NCBI GenBank assembly: GCA_947034885.2
Contig: OX344753.2
Coordinates: 2,170,001 to 2,234,000 of the forward strand
From: Thuidium tamariscinum
Lineage: Eukaryota; Streptophyta; Bryopsida; Hypnales; Thuidiaceae
Direction: 5' to 3'
DNA length: 64,000 nt
The notes under the pieces were generated by a model that made no database searches, was not told the origin of the DNA, and saw only the letters and a list, made by a program, of their open reading frames with translations. The translations under genes and the position numbers were made by a program. Below are positions 34,809 to 46,734 of this stretch, one piece after another; the first letter of the stretch is position 1; each line of letters opens with the position of its first letter.

Positions 34809-37800
34809 ATGGCATCTCGGGAGAGTTTGAAGTTTTTGTGCAAGCAGCTCAATGGTCGTCGACGGGAAGTCTGGAGTCGGAGTCTGGGGTCGGTGGCACT
34901 TGGAGGATTTTTTGAGACCGAGAGAAAGGGTTTTAGGGTTTCGGGTGCGAGGAATGTGAGCAGCAGTGCACATTGCGGGCAAATCTTGTCCCAGTTGGAA
35001 GTGAATATCGCGGCGTCGGATCCGGCACCTGGATTCCAAACCTCTGTTGGTGGACCCAGATTTTCGATGCCGTCAGGGTTCCAGCCTGTTGCGCAACCCC
35101 CTGTGGAGAAGCTGGATGTTATGGGGTTAGTACGAGCAATGTCGAATGCGCTCTCGTATCAGAAGATGGACGAGACCGTGCGACTTTATGATGAGTGGAT
35201 GAAAGAGACGGATGCGGAAGGGAACCCTAACAAGCCGAACATCTTAGTTTATAACTTTCTACTTCATGCGAAGCTCAGCCTCGGCGCTCATCCAGATGCC
35301 CTGCACAGGATCGTGGCTGAGATGGAGAGAAATGGCGTCAAGCCGACGCAATTGTCTTTCAATTTTCTTTTGCGGTCGGTGTTTCGACAACGGGATTCGA
35401 TGGCAGCAGAACTCGTTCTTGAGAGGTAAGTTCCTGAGAAAGTGATTACAGTCTTTCTTTTTAACCCTGGGATTCCATGCTTGACCTCATGTTTTTATAA
35501 GCGGGTTTGAGGAGTTCGTACCGGTATTTTATTAGTCCCAGAAATTACCAGTGCATTCAATGTGCTTCACTCATTCTAGTTATACGAATTTACTCCCACT
35601 TAGAGTATAGTTTTGATGATACGATCAATTGAATTGATCTTATTAAAACTACGAATCTTTGGTCCTTACAGGGTAAAATTTCGTCTCAGATTCTGTTTAT
35701 TCTTATATGACGTGACGGTGCTAGATTGATGAACGATCTGAGGGCGCTTGAGACACTCAGATAATTCAATATTGCAACATGTTTTGAGTCAGAGTAAGTT
35801 TTCAGATGACTGAATGAACTTCACGTCGTATGGAATCTTCTTTGTCTGTGTACTTGCAGAATGGAGCGAGGTGGTCCAGAGCAGCAACCTGATGGCGACG
35901 CATATAACTTCGTCATTGCTTTATGTGCGTTGAATCGAAGAATACCAGCTGCGTTGAAACACTTGCAGGCTATGCAAGAGAGAAATCTTGTGCCTAGCAA
36001 GACTACGTTCAATGAAGTGTTGCTTGCTTGTGCTCGTGTCCACCGCACCCAAGTTGCGGTTGATGTTATTAAACAACTAGAGGTGGAAACGCACCAAGCA
36101 TTGCTCTTTCGAATAATTATTACAATTTTTTGGAACAATTTTTACAAATTTTTGAAACGTAATGGTAGCGAAGTTGTTGTTTCGCTTTTTTGACTGATTC
36201 GTACTTCTGTGCTCCTTCAGGCTCACGAAATGATGCCACAAGTGCAGACCTTGATAGAACTTGTCATAGCAGCAACTGAAGTCGATGACGCGGTATGCGC
36301 TCTCACTGCTCTACAACACCTCAACAATCGAAGTGCCCCGAAGGCTGGACAGTCTCTAGTAATGGATGAGGGGAGTATTGTGGTTATTCTTGGAACAGCT
36401 GCACGCTCTGGTAATGCTGAACTCGCCAAAGAAGCCTGGGAGCTTCTTAAAGTGTCTGTGGGCTCAGATCGTGCACCTAATCCAGCTAGTTACATGGCCT
36501 TGGTGCACGCCTTGTCCACCTCGCAGCAGTTTGATGCTGCGTTTTTGGCTGTTGCCGAGATGCAAAGTCTTTTTGGGACTCCACGAAATGCAGAGGAGTT
36601 GGAAATTTTGAGTCCATTCTCGTCACTGAGGCCTCTTGTAATTGCGCTATCTCAGTTGGGCCCTGCAGGCCTTGATGGGGTGAGTTTTGTTTCGAGAATC
36701 TCCTGCTTTTACATCACTTAAATGTTTTGCATTTCAACGAACATGGATTTCCAATGTTAAAAGTGAAATGGTTGATTATAATTTTGTGTTTTTGTCATTG
36801 CTTTGCCAACAGTCAGATTATTTTAATTTACCCTTTTAAAGTGCATGACGCAACGGTACGATCCTGATTATCCATGAACGATTAGTGTTGTTTATTTGAA
36901 ACATACGTGACAATCTTATCACATTTTTTATTTGTAGGGGTACTTTAAGCTGGCGGAAATGCATGCTGCTGGACAACCAGTACCACTAGCTGCCTTAAAC
37001 TGTGTCGTACTGGGCTGCGCCAATATCTGGGATGCCAACCGCGCATACCAGACCTTCGACTCTATTGGAAGCACATTTGGTCTGAGACCTAATATTCATT
37101 CTATAAACTCTCTTTTGGCGGCGTTTGCAAAGAATAGAAAGGTTTGTTCTGCTCGAAACCGTCGTATTGATACTTGATGAAACGCAGAATTTAGATTTGC
37201 ATTTCCTAACGAGAGCTCTTTGTTGGGGTTTGCAGACAGTTGAAGCAGTAAAGTTGTTCGATTATATCACCGAGTCTGGTGTTACTCCAGATCAGCAATC
37301 TTTTGAGCTGATGATTTTCGCTCACATTGTCAATCGTGATGTTCAATCAGCTTCTGCCGTCCTCTCTAATATGGTAAGTACTTTTCAACACGTAAGCCTG
37401 AAACAGTTCGAGTGCTGAGAGCTCTATTGGAAAACGCATCAGGAACTTCTCAAAGTTTGTTTTCTATTACAGTCGTGTGTTAAAGCGAATGTGTTAAAAC
37501 TATATGCAAGAATCTTCGTTTATTTTGTGGAGCTATTTTAGGGTTTGAATGCTCCAAGTTCAGATCATCACTATTCGAACCCTTAAGTGCCAAATGGCCA
37601 AAATTGACCACTTCCATATCTGGTGGTTTTCAAGAAATCATTTGACGGAAATCACTTAGGAAGTTTCAAGGAAGGAACAAATAGAAAAGTAGAAACCACA
37701 CCCTGCATTTTTGAACGACATAAGTTGTTGTGTTATGAAAGTTCCTGAAATCGAGATCTATGTAGCTACCAAAGCGGAATTTCTATTTGTAAATTGGGCT

Positions 37801-38089
37801 CTCAGGAGTTATTTCATGATTCTTTACAAAGATTTGGTTAGATTGTGATTCATGCACTCTGATGTAATCGCTTTTGCTGCAGATGGCTTCTGGTCACACC
37901 CCACGCAGAGAAGTCCTCTACAAGTTGTGGAGGCGGTGTCGTCGAGAAGGTGATCTAAAGAAAGGCGACGATCTTCGCAGATTGTTCACAAGTTTTGGTT
38001 ATCTGGATTGCTTTGTTGGGGAAAGCAGACGTCGTACCATTAACACAGCTGCAAAACAAATCCAATCTGAGCCACGCCAGGCCAGATGA
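34809..38089 (+). CDS. P-class pentatricopeptide repeat protein, probably mitochondrial
   Basis: Six exons fit in phase: 34809-35425, 35860-36082, 36221-36679, 36938-37141, 37236-37373, 37883-38089, giving 615 aa. The N-terminal ~60 residues are Arg/Ser-rich and poor in acidic residues, as in a mitochondrial presequence. PPR-like helices appear at about 145-300 (NILVYNFLLHAKL, EMERNGVKPTQLSFNFLLR, DAYNFVIALCALNR, LVPSKTTFNEVLLACARV) and again toward the C terminus (NIHSINSLLAAFAK, TESGVTPDQQSFELMIFAH). No E or DYW editing domain follows, so it is P-class. Length and layout resemble Arabidopsis At1g26460, which I name from memory. PPR proteins of this class bind organelle RNA or sit in the mitoribosome; the target is unknown. 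The ATG at 34809 is the first in this frame near the leader. Possible degenerate TTAA MITEs lie in introns 1 and 5. Confidence 0.88.
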
Positions 38090-38822
38090 AAAGCTCTCAA
38101 AGAACAGAAATGGACTCCAAGCGTGTCATGCCAGATTCATTTGTTTGCAGTTGGCCATTCCTGAAGTTTGAGATCAAGATGGTTTGGCGCCTGGACGTGT
38201 GATATAAGTCTGTGAAGAAGCTGGAAGCTAAAGGTTACACCTGAATACTTTTTGTTGACGGTGTTTGGAAGTACTTTGAATTTTTCTTGCTTTGGCATGA
38301 TTACAGTACTCTGAAGAAGTAGAAGGGAAAGAAAGTACCCTTGCGGACGAAATGTGCTTCTTGGCTTCATATTTTTGCATTACAGTGGCAATACACCATT
38401 CTTTAGAGAGAAACCGATTTTGATCTTCCCTTAAGATACAAGGGGATATATATTTCTCAGCTGATGTACACACACACGGGATTTCCGTACTCACATGTGG
38501 TCTGGAAACCTCCAATTTATAAATCTCTCATTCGTCACTGGTGATTTTGGTATCCAACATCCCAGTCTGTTGCAGATGCTTTTTTCGTTCCTGTCCACTT
38601 CGCACACTTGATCGATCACTTACTGCATATGGCTTATGTGAGGATTACCTGTTTTTTTATAGTTGAGTGTGTTTATTGTGATGTGACCAGCTCTTTGCCA
38701 GACGTGCTTTACGAAGGCTGTTGATTTTGGAGCTTCACATCAATCTGAGTGGATGCCCCATTTGCAAGCGATGTGAATTGGAGGTACAAAATTTTTTAGC
38801 CTTTGTTTGGGCCTGCTTGTAG
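38090..38822 (+). other. 3' flank of the PPR gene
   Basis: Mixed composition, probably 3'UTR for the first few hundred bases. ORFs on the minus strand at 38137-38515 have no recognisable domain. No other gene seen. Confidence 0.5.
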
Positions 38823-39478
38823 TTAACCCCTAACTGCCCAAGGCACCAGAATCTAGTGTTTGCAAAACTTTGAAGTTAAATAAAACCTAACCAAGTTGCT
38901 ATTTTTAGTAAGTATTTTTGGAAAGTTCTTCTAGAAGTTTAGTTTTAGTGTCAAAAATCCAATCTGAAAAATGAATGATAGTGATTTTTCTACACAAGAT
39001 TTTGTGCAAGGGTACCCCTTGCAATCTTGACTTTCCGTAGTGTTGAGAGCTCTTAAAAATGAGCCTCAAATACACTAAATCTTGGAGAAAAAATCACATT
39101 CAAAACTCATTTACAAAAAATGTAGAGTAGATTTTGAGGAGTCATAAATTGATTGGAGTTATGCATGTTAAGCCCTTTCACCTCATATTTTTTTGGTCAC
39201 CAACTTTTTAGATTTAATTTTTCAAAAGAGGATAGAAATACTTTACATCACTTTTGTAGTTTTAACACCTTCATGGTCAAACATTATAATCTTTCACTCC
39301 ATATTAAGTGCTATTGTTGTGTTTTCTTTTCCTATGCAATCTCTAACATGTCTAGTTTGAATTTGTATGGTTACAATTCAAAAAAAATTGATACAACTTA
39401 TCAAAATGTTGGCATTTTGTTCAATTTAGAGCAAATTCTAAGAAGTTCAAAACAGGCCTTGGGCATTTTAGAGGTTAA
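38823..39478. mobile_element. TTAA-ended TIR element, subfamily B copy 3
   Basis: The left end TTAACCCCTAACTGCCCAAG and right end CTTGGGCATTTTAGAGGTTAA give 656 bp with TTAA at both edges. It matches 33413-34058 throughout, including the GTGTTTGCAAAACTTTGAAG and CTAACATGTCTA blocks. ORF 39153-39500 lies within it and is spurious. Confidence 0.75.
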
Positions 39479-41505
39479 TCCCTCGTATTGTACAATGTAA
39501 TTGGATACAAAAATAAATCAAATTTTTCTTTGAGCAACATTGTTGCTACAAAATTAGATTTTAATTAGATTTTGGTGTTTTACTCTTGCAGTGTGACTAA
39601 TTTTGTACCTTTGAGTATGATGGTACAATTTTTTTGCCAAAATTTACTTAAAATGTAGAGATATTTATTTTACAAATTTTTGTTCATATACCTATGCAGT
39701 CAGATTTTTAAAAATTCATTGCTAATTGTTTTCAATAATTAGTATGTGAAACTATGAGAATTGACTTTAAAAACTCACTAAAAATGGAATTTTAGTTTTT
39801 CAAAGTTGAAATTTGGTATGCTTGATTAGGATTGTGTTGAAAGTAAGTGCTAATTATGTGAGATATAAAATGACAAATTCATTTTACTTCACACGAAGTT
39901 TTTTGAAATGATACAATAATAGTTTGAATTATTGCCATAACTTATTGTACAATACATAGAGGTTCAATTATCTTACAAGCTACCTATTGTGCTAGTTAAA
40001 GATTTTTGCATAATATAGAATATAATCAACAGTTTTTGGTCAATAATCGTACAAATGATTTATTGTGCTGCTCTAAGATTTGTGCATAATATAAAATAAT
40101 GTAGGAGGCTAGAATTTTGATTGGTTGGTAGTTGCAAACATGACTTCTTTTATATATCAATGTACCAACTCTATGCATTTCAAGAGCAGTGGTCACTTTT
40201 AATGACCATTGATGACCATTATGTTTCAACTTCAAAATGTTTGCAAATATTTCTACGAAGGTCAAAAAAATAAGAAACAACTTGTGTTAAATGCCAATTA
40301 CACTTTCTTCCTATCAAAATTTATTGAAAATTGTTTCAAGGAGCTTAGCTTTCTTGAAAAAGAGATTAGTTCTTATATGGTTGCTTTACAAGCCACCTAC
40401 CTTACAACTAGTGTCCGTTAAATTGTTGCCACAACCAGAATAAAAGTGATATTTGTTTCCTATTTAAAAAAAAAAAAAAATTTCAATTTATCTTTTGCTA
40501 TAAATTCTAATGTGATGAAACAAAGTCTATGCAACCTTCTTCATAGAGAACTATTTGATGGTACCAAAAATGCAATTGTAACATATACAATTCAAAAGAT
40601 CTCACTACAATATACAAACAAAACAATACCAAACAAATAACCTATAATTTAAGGTATGGATTGGCATTTTTTGTCTCGCTTGATTAATATTTAATCTTGA
40701 TGCAATTCCAATCAAGCATTCCAAATTACAACTTCAAAAAAGCAAAACTTCATTTTTGGTGAATTGTTTCATTTAATATTCATAGTTTTTATATGATATA
40801 ATTGATTGAAAAACTTTGGTGATGAATTTTTCAATTCAATTGAATAGATTTGTAGAAAACATATATCCATACACACATTTTTCATCCAATAAGCCTCTCC
40901 AAAAAAGTCTAAAGAATTCTTCTATAGATATTTCAATGTTGGAGTAGCAATGCCCAAAATTTGTGAAATAGATCTCTATATTTTAACTAAATTATTTTTG
41001 GCAAAGTAATCATACCATCACAATCAAACGTACAAAATTAATTGTGTGATGGTTATATAGCAAGATTTAGTTAAAATTTTGTGACAACTATTTTATATAA
41101 CTTGACTTTACAACAAGTCTCATTGAACTCTTGATAGATTATATTTTTGTTATTTAATGGGATATTTTCCAATATGAAAGATGGATGGATCGATGTTTCT
41201 TACATATCTATGCAATCACATCAGAAAATTTCATCTTTAATATATCTCATCAAATTACCATATAAAACTATGAATATTAAATGAAACAATTTACCAAAAA
41301 CAAAATCTTGGTAAATTTGATTGGCATTGCATAGGAAATAAATATTAATTGTACAAGATGAAAAAAACTAGTTGTATTCAATACTATTTATACAAATATC
41401 TTTGAATTGCTATGCTTGTACGTGATCTAAGTATACAAGCAGTATTGAAGAAGTTTGACTTAGCATTGTGCATCACCAGATGGCTTCTTGGAATCACTAT
41501 AAAAA
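39479..41505. other. AT-rich intergenic DNA
   Basis: No gene visible. Short ORFs at 40026-40640 have no recognisable domain. I see no paired element ends here. Confidence 0.55.
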
Positions 41506-41675
41506 AGTCATATTTTAGGTGACCTCGTAGGTGATGGATTTTAGACGACATTCAATGTAACAACGCATGTTTTTATGTCAACAATGATGTTACAGCGGAC
41601 ATCATTGTTGACATTAAAACATATATTACTACATTGGATGTGACCACCTAAAATCCATTACCTAAAATATGTCAT
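41506..41675. repeat. Imperfect palindrome (hairpin or small MITE), 170 bp
   Basis: The left arm (GTCATATTTTAGGT ... GATGGATTTTAG ... ATGTCAACAATGATGT) is mirrored by the right arm (ACATCATTGTTGACAT ... CTAAAATCCAT ... ACCTAAAATATG). The arms meet around the centre near 41594-41605. RNA from either strand would fold into one long hairpin. It may be a foldback MITE. Confidence 0.7.
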
Positions 41676-42152
41676 AGATCTTTGTTATTGGTGTTATTAT
41701 GGCCTTTTTATTAACTGGATACATAATTGTATCGTGGCCTTTTCATTTTGTCAAGTATTAGATCATTATGGTACTTGCTATTGGGGTAAATGTATCTGTA
41801 TGTGCTACAATACTTTTTTTTTTCTCATATTAGTGAGGGAGCTACATCTCCATGAGTTTTGTAGCGTGCATTGATTGTTTAGCGTTGCATGAATCTATAT
41901 TGCCTTGGAGGCACCTATAGTGCTACTAGAATACTTTGTAGTACTATGTAGTACTATAGAGAGATTTTTCAATGTTGGGGATAATATTAGGCATAGAAAA
42001 GAGCTGAATGTGAGATGCTAATCCTAAATTGCCAAAGGAGACATATTCCTTTAAAATTCCTGTCTCCTTATTAATTTTCAACTATGATTTCTTCCAAGTC
42101 CTTGTCTAGTCATCATTGCTTCCGTCTTCCCATCCTTCCACCTTGTCCTCTT
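41676..42152. other. AT-rich intergenic DNA
   Basis: I see nothing definable, apart from a short GTAGTACTATGTAGTACTAT direct repeat near 41938-41958. Confidence 0.5.
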
Positions 42153-43706
42153 AGAGCTCGTTTCCATTAGGAGTTGGATGTCCAACTCTCGGATGGGGGC
42201 TGGATAGGTTGGGAGGGATGTCCTTTAGGGCCTAGAGGGGCCATAATATATTGGATCACAAGAGATTACTAATTGAAAGGGACTGAGGTGAATTCGTTGA
42301 GTAGAACTAAGGGGAAAAGATTAAGAAGAAGTAAGGGGAACTATAAATAAAATGAAGCACTTGATTGATTAACCCCTAAAACCTTGAGGTGCGTTTTTTG
42401 GCATTATAAATTTTTTGGGCAACTCACTACAAATGGAGTTTTTATTTTCTTTTGCTGAAATTTTTACACAAGATGTGCCCAAGGAGTAGCTTTAAGGCCC
42501 AACAATTTTCAAAACTTTTGAATTTGTGGTTAAAAAGTTATGGCATGATATATTGTTTTCTTTACTTGAAGGGCAGCACGGGCAGCTGAAAAAACTTCTT
42601 TAAAAAAACTTTTTCTTCAAAAGTGAAATTTTAAATTGATTCTTTAGGTTTTTACACACATAGAGATCTCTATTTCATCCCATTTGGATTAAGGAGTTAT
42701 AAGTTATGAGCAATTTTAGTTTGCGGGTAGGTATGGAATTTTTGAAAACCATATCTACCCGCAAACTAAAATTGCTCATAACTTTTGACTCCTTAATCCA
42801 AATGGGATGAAACAAAGCTTCCTATGTCTGTAAAAGCCTAAAGAACTAATTTGAAATTTCACTTTTGAAAAAGAAGTTTTCTTAAAGAAGTTTTTTCAGC
42901 TGCCCAGGCTGCCCTCCAATTAAAGAAAACAACATAGCATGCCATAACTTTTTAACCACAAAGTCAAAAGTTACGAAAATTGTTGGGCCTTAAAGCTATT
43001 CCTCGGGCACATCTTGTGTAAAAATTTCAGCGAAAAAAATAAAAACTCCATTTGTAGTGAGTTGCCCAAAAAATTTATAATGCCAAAAAATGCACCTTCG
43101 GGCTTTGAGGGTTAAATAATGTTATTCATTAATGTTATTCATTGATTTTATTGATTAATTTTATTGATTATTGTTGTTAATTATTGATTTCAATTATTGC
43201 TATTAATTATTGTTTTTAGTTTATATTATTAATGAACATTATTAATTCATGTTATTTGTAAATATTACTCCCTATATAATTTGCAAGAAAAAAAGCCCTG
43301 AATATTGTATGAGGGTTAACTATTGAAGATGCCATTGGAAAAATATGCTCCGATGATTATTTTAGTGTTTTTTCTTTTGCAATTGGACTATAAAAGGGAA
43401 CATGCCCCAAGCTACAATGAGAAATTACTTTACACATATTACTTTCTACATCCAGCGTTATAGAAGGCAAGAATCTAAATCACAATAACTTTCTTAGTTT
43501 AAGCAAAGTCCTATAGCAAAACTTTCTTGTCATATTACCAGAATGGGGGAGCTAGACGTCTGATTGGAGGCCTTCCAAGTTTTTATTCCAGCATGAATAT
43601 GACTTGGAGGTTGGAGGGGGACTTAGACGTCTGATTGGAGGTTCATCTCCCCTTCCTAGTCAATGGAAAGGGCCTAGACATCCAGACCCCAATGGAAGCG
43701 GGCTCT
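42153..43706. mobile_element. Larger TIR element hosting a nested foldback
   Basis: The left end AGAGCTCGTTTCCATTAGGA and the reverse complement of the right end, AGAGCCCGCTTCCATTGGGG, match at about 16 of 20 positions, and the match goes on through TCTGGATGTC/GTTGGATGTC. Near the right side GACGTCTGATTGGAGG occurs twice (about 43555 and 43627). The foldback at 42369-43115 lies inside. About 1.55 kb, non-coding; no clear target-site duplication. Confidence 0.5.
42369..43115. mobile_element. Near-perfect foldback TTAA element, subfamily C
   Basis: Two arms of about 365 bases (42369 to about 42736 and about 42749 to 43115) are inverted copies separated by only about a dozen bases. Arm-to-arm agreement is high: GGCATTATAAATTTTTTGGG, CAACTCACTACAAATGGAG and TTTGCGGGTAG are identical in both. 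Ends are TTAACCCCTAAAACC and GGCTTTGAGGGTTAA, TTAA at both edges. The right arm is related to the right half of 2308-3083. Transcripts would fold into one long duplex. No coding capacity. Confidence 0.85.
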
Positions 43707-46453
43707 CACTCTAACTCCCACTTTGTTGATCTCTGACAACTTCATATCTAATTCATAATGATTGCACTTTTGAGTCTAGACTACATTGCAACTCTTGATT
43801 TTTTGGGGCAATAGGGATTTGGGAATAGTTCTTAGTTTCTTGTCATTTAGGAGTATAGATTTCAAAAAACAAATACTACATTTAGATTGTTTGCATTTAG
43901 GTTTAGAAATCCAAATAAAAAACTGTGAGATTTTTAAATGGAAGTTTTTGAAAAAATAAAGAATCTTCTATTATTCACTATTGTGGCTACATTAGCTATG
44001 GTTTAGGCAATATAACATCTCTTTTGCAACAACATGATTGTCAGCTAATATCTTTTTAAATAATGAACTCCAACTTGATGATATAGTGGACTTAATGTTA
44101 TGACAAGACTTTGGTAGACATTAGAAATGTCTTGGGAATTATATTTGAGGGTTTGTAGTTGGAGTTTATTATTTAGGATTGAGAGTTCTTGTTTTCTTGA
44201 GTGGAAACAATATTCTTAATAGTGGCTAAAATTTCCTCCATTTGTACTTGGACTTTGCCTATGTTATATATACATTTGGAAATTCTTAGGAAATTTGCTA
44301 ATTTGAGCAAAAAAAACTAATGTTTGAGTTGCTAGGATGCAAAAGTATAAATTTGCTAGGGTTTCATCTAGCATTCCTTACATTTGCCATGGAAATAGGA
44401 TTACCAAATGTTCAATTTTGGGTGTTGAATTTTAGCCACTTGGTTCCATCTTAACCATCTATTTAGGTGCCATTTGCAATAAGAGAGCTCAAGGTTTAGC
44501 AACTTGTCTTTTTTCTTTTGTTTAGGGTTTGAATAAGACTGACACATCAATTATGTATTCCCGTATGTATTGTACTCACTTGGATTGAAGGTTGTGAAGG
44601 CCTCATTACTTAGAGTGTAGCTTCCCCATAAAGTTGATTAACTCTTAAATAGTCGCTTTAAAGAGTAGTGTACTGTAAATCAACATTGATCAGATCAGAT
44701 AGAATTACTTATCTTGGACAACACACCATTGATGGTTTCATAGGCTGACCTTTTGTAAACAAAACTTGCATGCACTATTTATTAAAAAAAGATTCTCTGT
44801 TTGTACTTTTTTGTCCAATCATCTTTTTTTTTCTTAAGTCTTAGGGAGAAGTGTCAAAGCTAACCATAGTAGGTGAGTCTATGAAACCGGAATGGATCCT
44901 AGGTAATGAAAAATCTACAACTATAATGAATAAAAATATTCATTTTTGAGGGAACAAATTCTTTTTTTTTGGAATGTTTTCTTATTCTTACGTTTGCACA
45001 CATTGAACTCAATTTCACAATGAATTTTGCACATCTTACATACTAAAATGCTAAAACTCTTTGCTATAGGTAGTTCTACTTTAATCACATTTCAAGAGAT
45101 TATCTAAAGAAGATGGAACAATACCCTAACTATTATTAGGTGCCAACGCATCTAAACATATTATAAACATCTAAAATGGTATTGCTATATTTTCTACTAT
45201 CATGTTTTTTTTCAAATATCCATTTGTGCCTTTGAACATTCATTCATTTTTATTAAACCTAGATGGCATCCCAACAACTTCATGATAAAATCCTATAGTT
45301 TCATGAATCCTTTGACAAGAGCATTGCATTACAACAACCACTGTTATAATTTCAACCCTTAAGTTCTTTGACATCTTTATTCTAAATGATGCATGAACAA
45401 AGTGCCTCAAGTGAATGGCTCTTCTAAATATTTACACATTATCCTAAACAATTTTTATATCTCTAATATACAAACCTTTCTTTATGACCAATTTGATGAA
45501 ATTGATGCAAGTAATGTATTCAAAGATATATAAGTAATAATAAGCAAAGATTAAAGAGAGAAGGCAATCAAATTCTAACCTTTAAATAGTGGACCTAAAG
45601 ATAATGAAATCACATTTGAAAATTTCAAGTGATTAATTGATATCCGTCCTATAGATCAAATCTACAACAACTTTCAATATATTTGTACATGTACAAAAAC
45701 TACCTTAGATAACTGAAAAATTGGAGAATTAAAAAGAATTGGAATGTATTGTGGTGCATGTAATACACTTGTAAAAAAATATTTATAAAAATATTTCTTA
45801 AATTATTTTTGATAATTCAATAAAATTTATAAGTAATTTAAAAAAAATTCAAGTAAATCTTTGAATGTTTTTCTAAGAGCCTAATTGAGAATTATTTTTA
45901 GAATTTTACGATAAAAAATTCTTTAATTTTTGATTGAGTAACTATTATTGACTAAAATATGACCCTTAAGTTTCTATGTTCTTTTCAAAAATCTCCAAAA
46001 ATAATTTTTTTTGTATAGTCTATAAAACATTTATCTATCATTTTTAAGAGATTTTTGGAGTGAATTAAAAAAAATTATAAAAATTTAAGTCACACCTAGT
46101 CAACAATGTTTCATTCAATCAAATTTCAAAATTTGTGAAATTCTTACTAGAAAATTCTACGACGACCTCTCATTTCATTTAAATACTAAAAAATCTTGAA
46201 AATTTTTCACTCGTATTAAAAGGTTTTTTTTTCAGTAATAAGTTTGATTAAATTACATAAAGATCAAAGAGTGTTTTGAAAATCTAAAAATCATTTTGTA
46301 CAACTATGTTACTTGTACTTCAATATGTCCAAACTTTGTTGAAAACAAATCTAATTTCTCAATTAATTATGGCAATCTTTAAAGTATATGAATATACTTG
46401 TAAGAGCCACTATATATTGTTGATTCTTGTTGAATATCCTTTGAATAAACAAA
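43707..46453. other. AT-rich intergenic DNA
   Basis: No gene or paired element ends visible in about 2.7 kb. Confidence 0.55.
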
Positions 46454-46488
46454 GATATATCCGTTAATAAATAATCAACGGATATATC
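46454..46488. repeat. Perfect 12-bp stem-loop
   Basis: GATATATCCGTT (46454-46465) and AACGGATATATC (46477-46488) are exact inverted copies around an 11-base loop. Function unknown; it could be part of the candidate Helitron ending at 46734. Confidence 0.6.
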
Positions 46489-46705
46489 CTTGAATAAATA
46501 ATCCCTTTATGAAGATATGCTGTTTGTTTGTTTGGATGTTTGTTTGTTACGTTGAGATCTCCCGGACCGTGAGTCCCTTAGGTGCGTGTTTGGTACCGTC
46601 GGAAAGCCCTCGGCGAGGAGGGGTGCACGGGCTTTGATTCATGGTGTTCCAACCTATGGCATGAAAGTTATTGAATTTCGAAGTTTCTATACATTAAAAA
46701 AATTA

Positions 46706-46734
46706 GACCGTGGCAACGGCACGGGCCACCCTAG
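46706..46734 (+). mobile_element. Candidate Helitron 3' terminus
   Basis: GACCGTGGCAACGGCACGGG at about 46706-46725 forms a short GC-rich hairpin (CCGTG pairs with CACGG) and is followed within ten bases by CTAG at 46731-46734 and then T. A hairpin just inside a CTRR end abutting T is the hallmark of Helitron 3' ends. I cannot identify a matching 5' TC end, so the element length is unknown. Confidence 0.4.

Noticed and set aside
35461-35677. TTAA-type MITE in PPR intron 1 (and a similar one at 37576-37812)
   Set aside because: End pairs are too degenerate (TTAACCCTGG against TTTTACCCTG) to call as features; noted only as possibilities.
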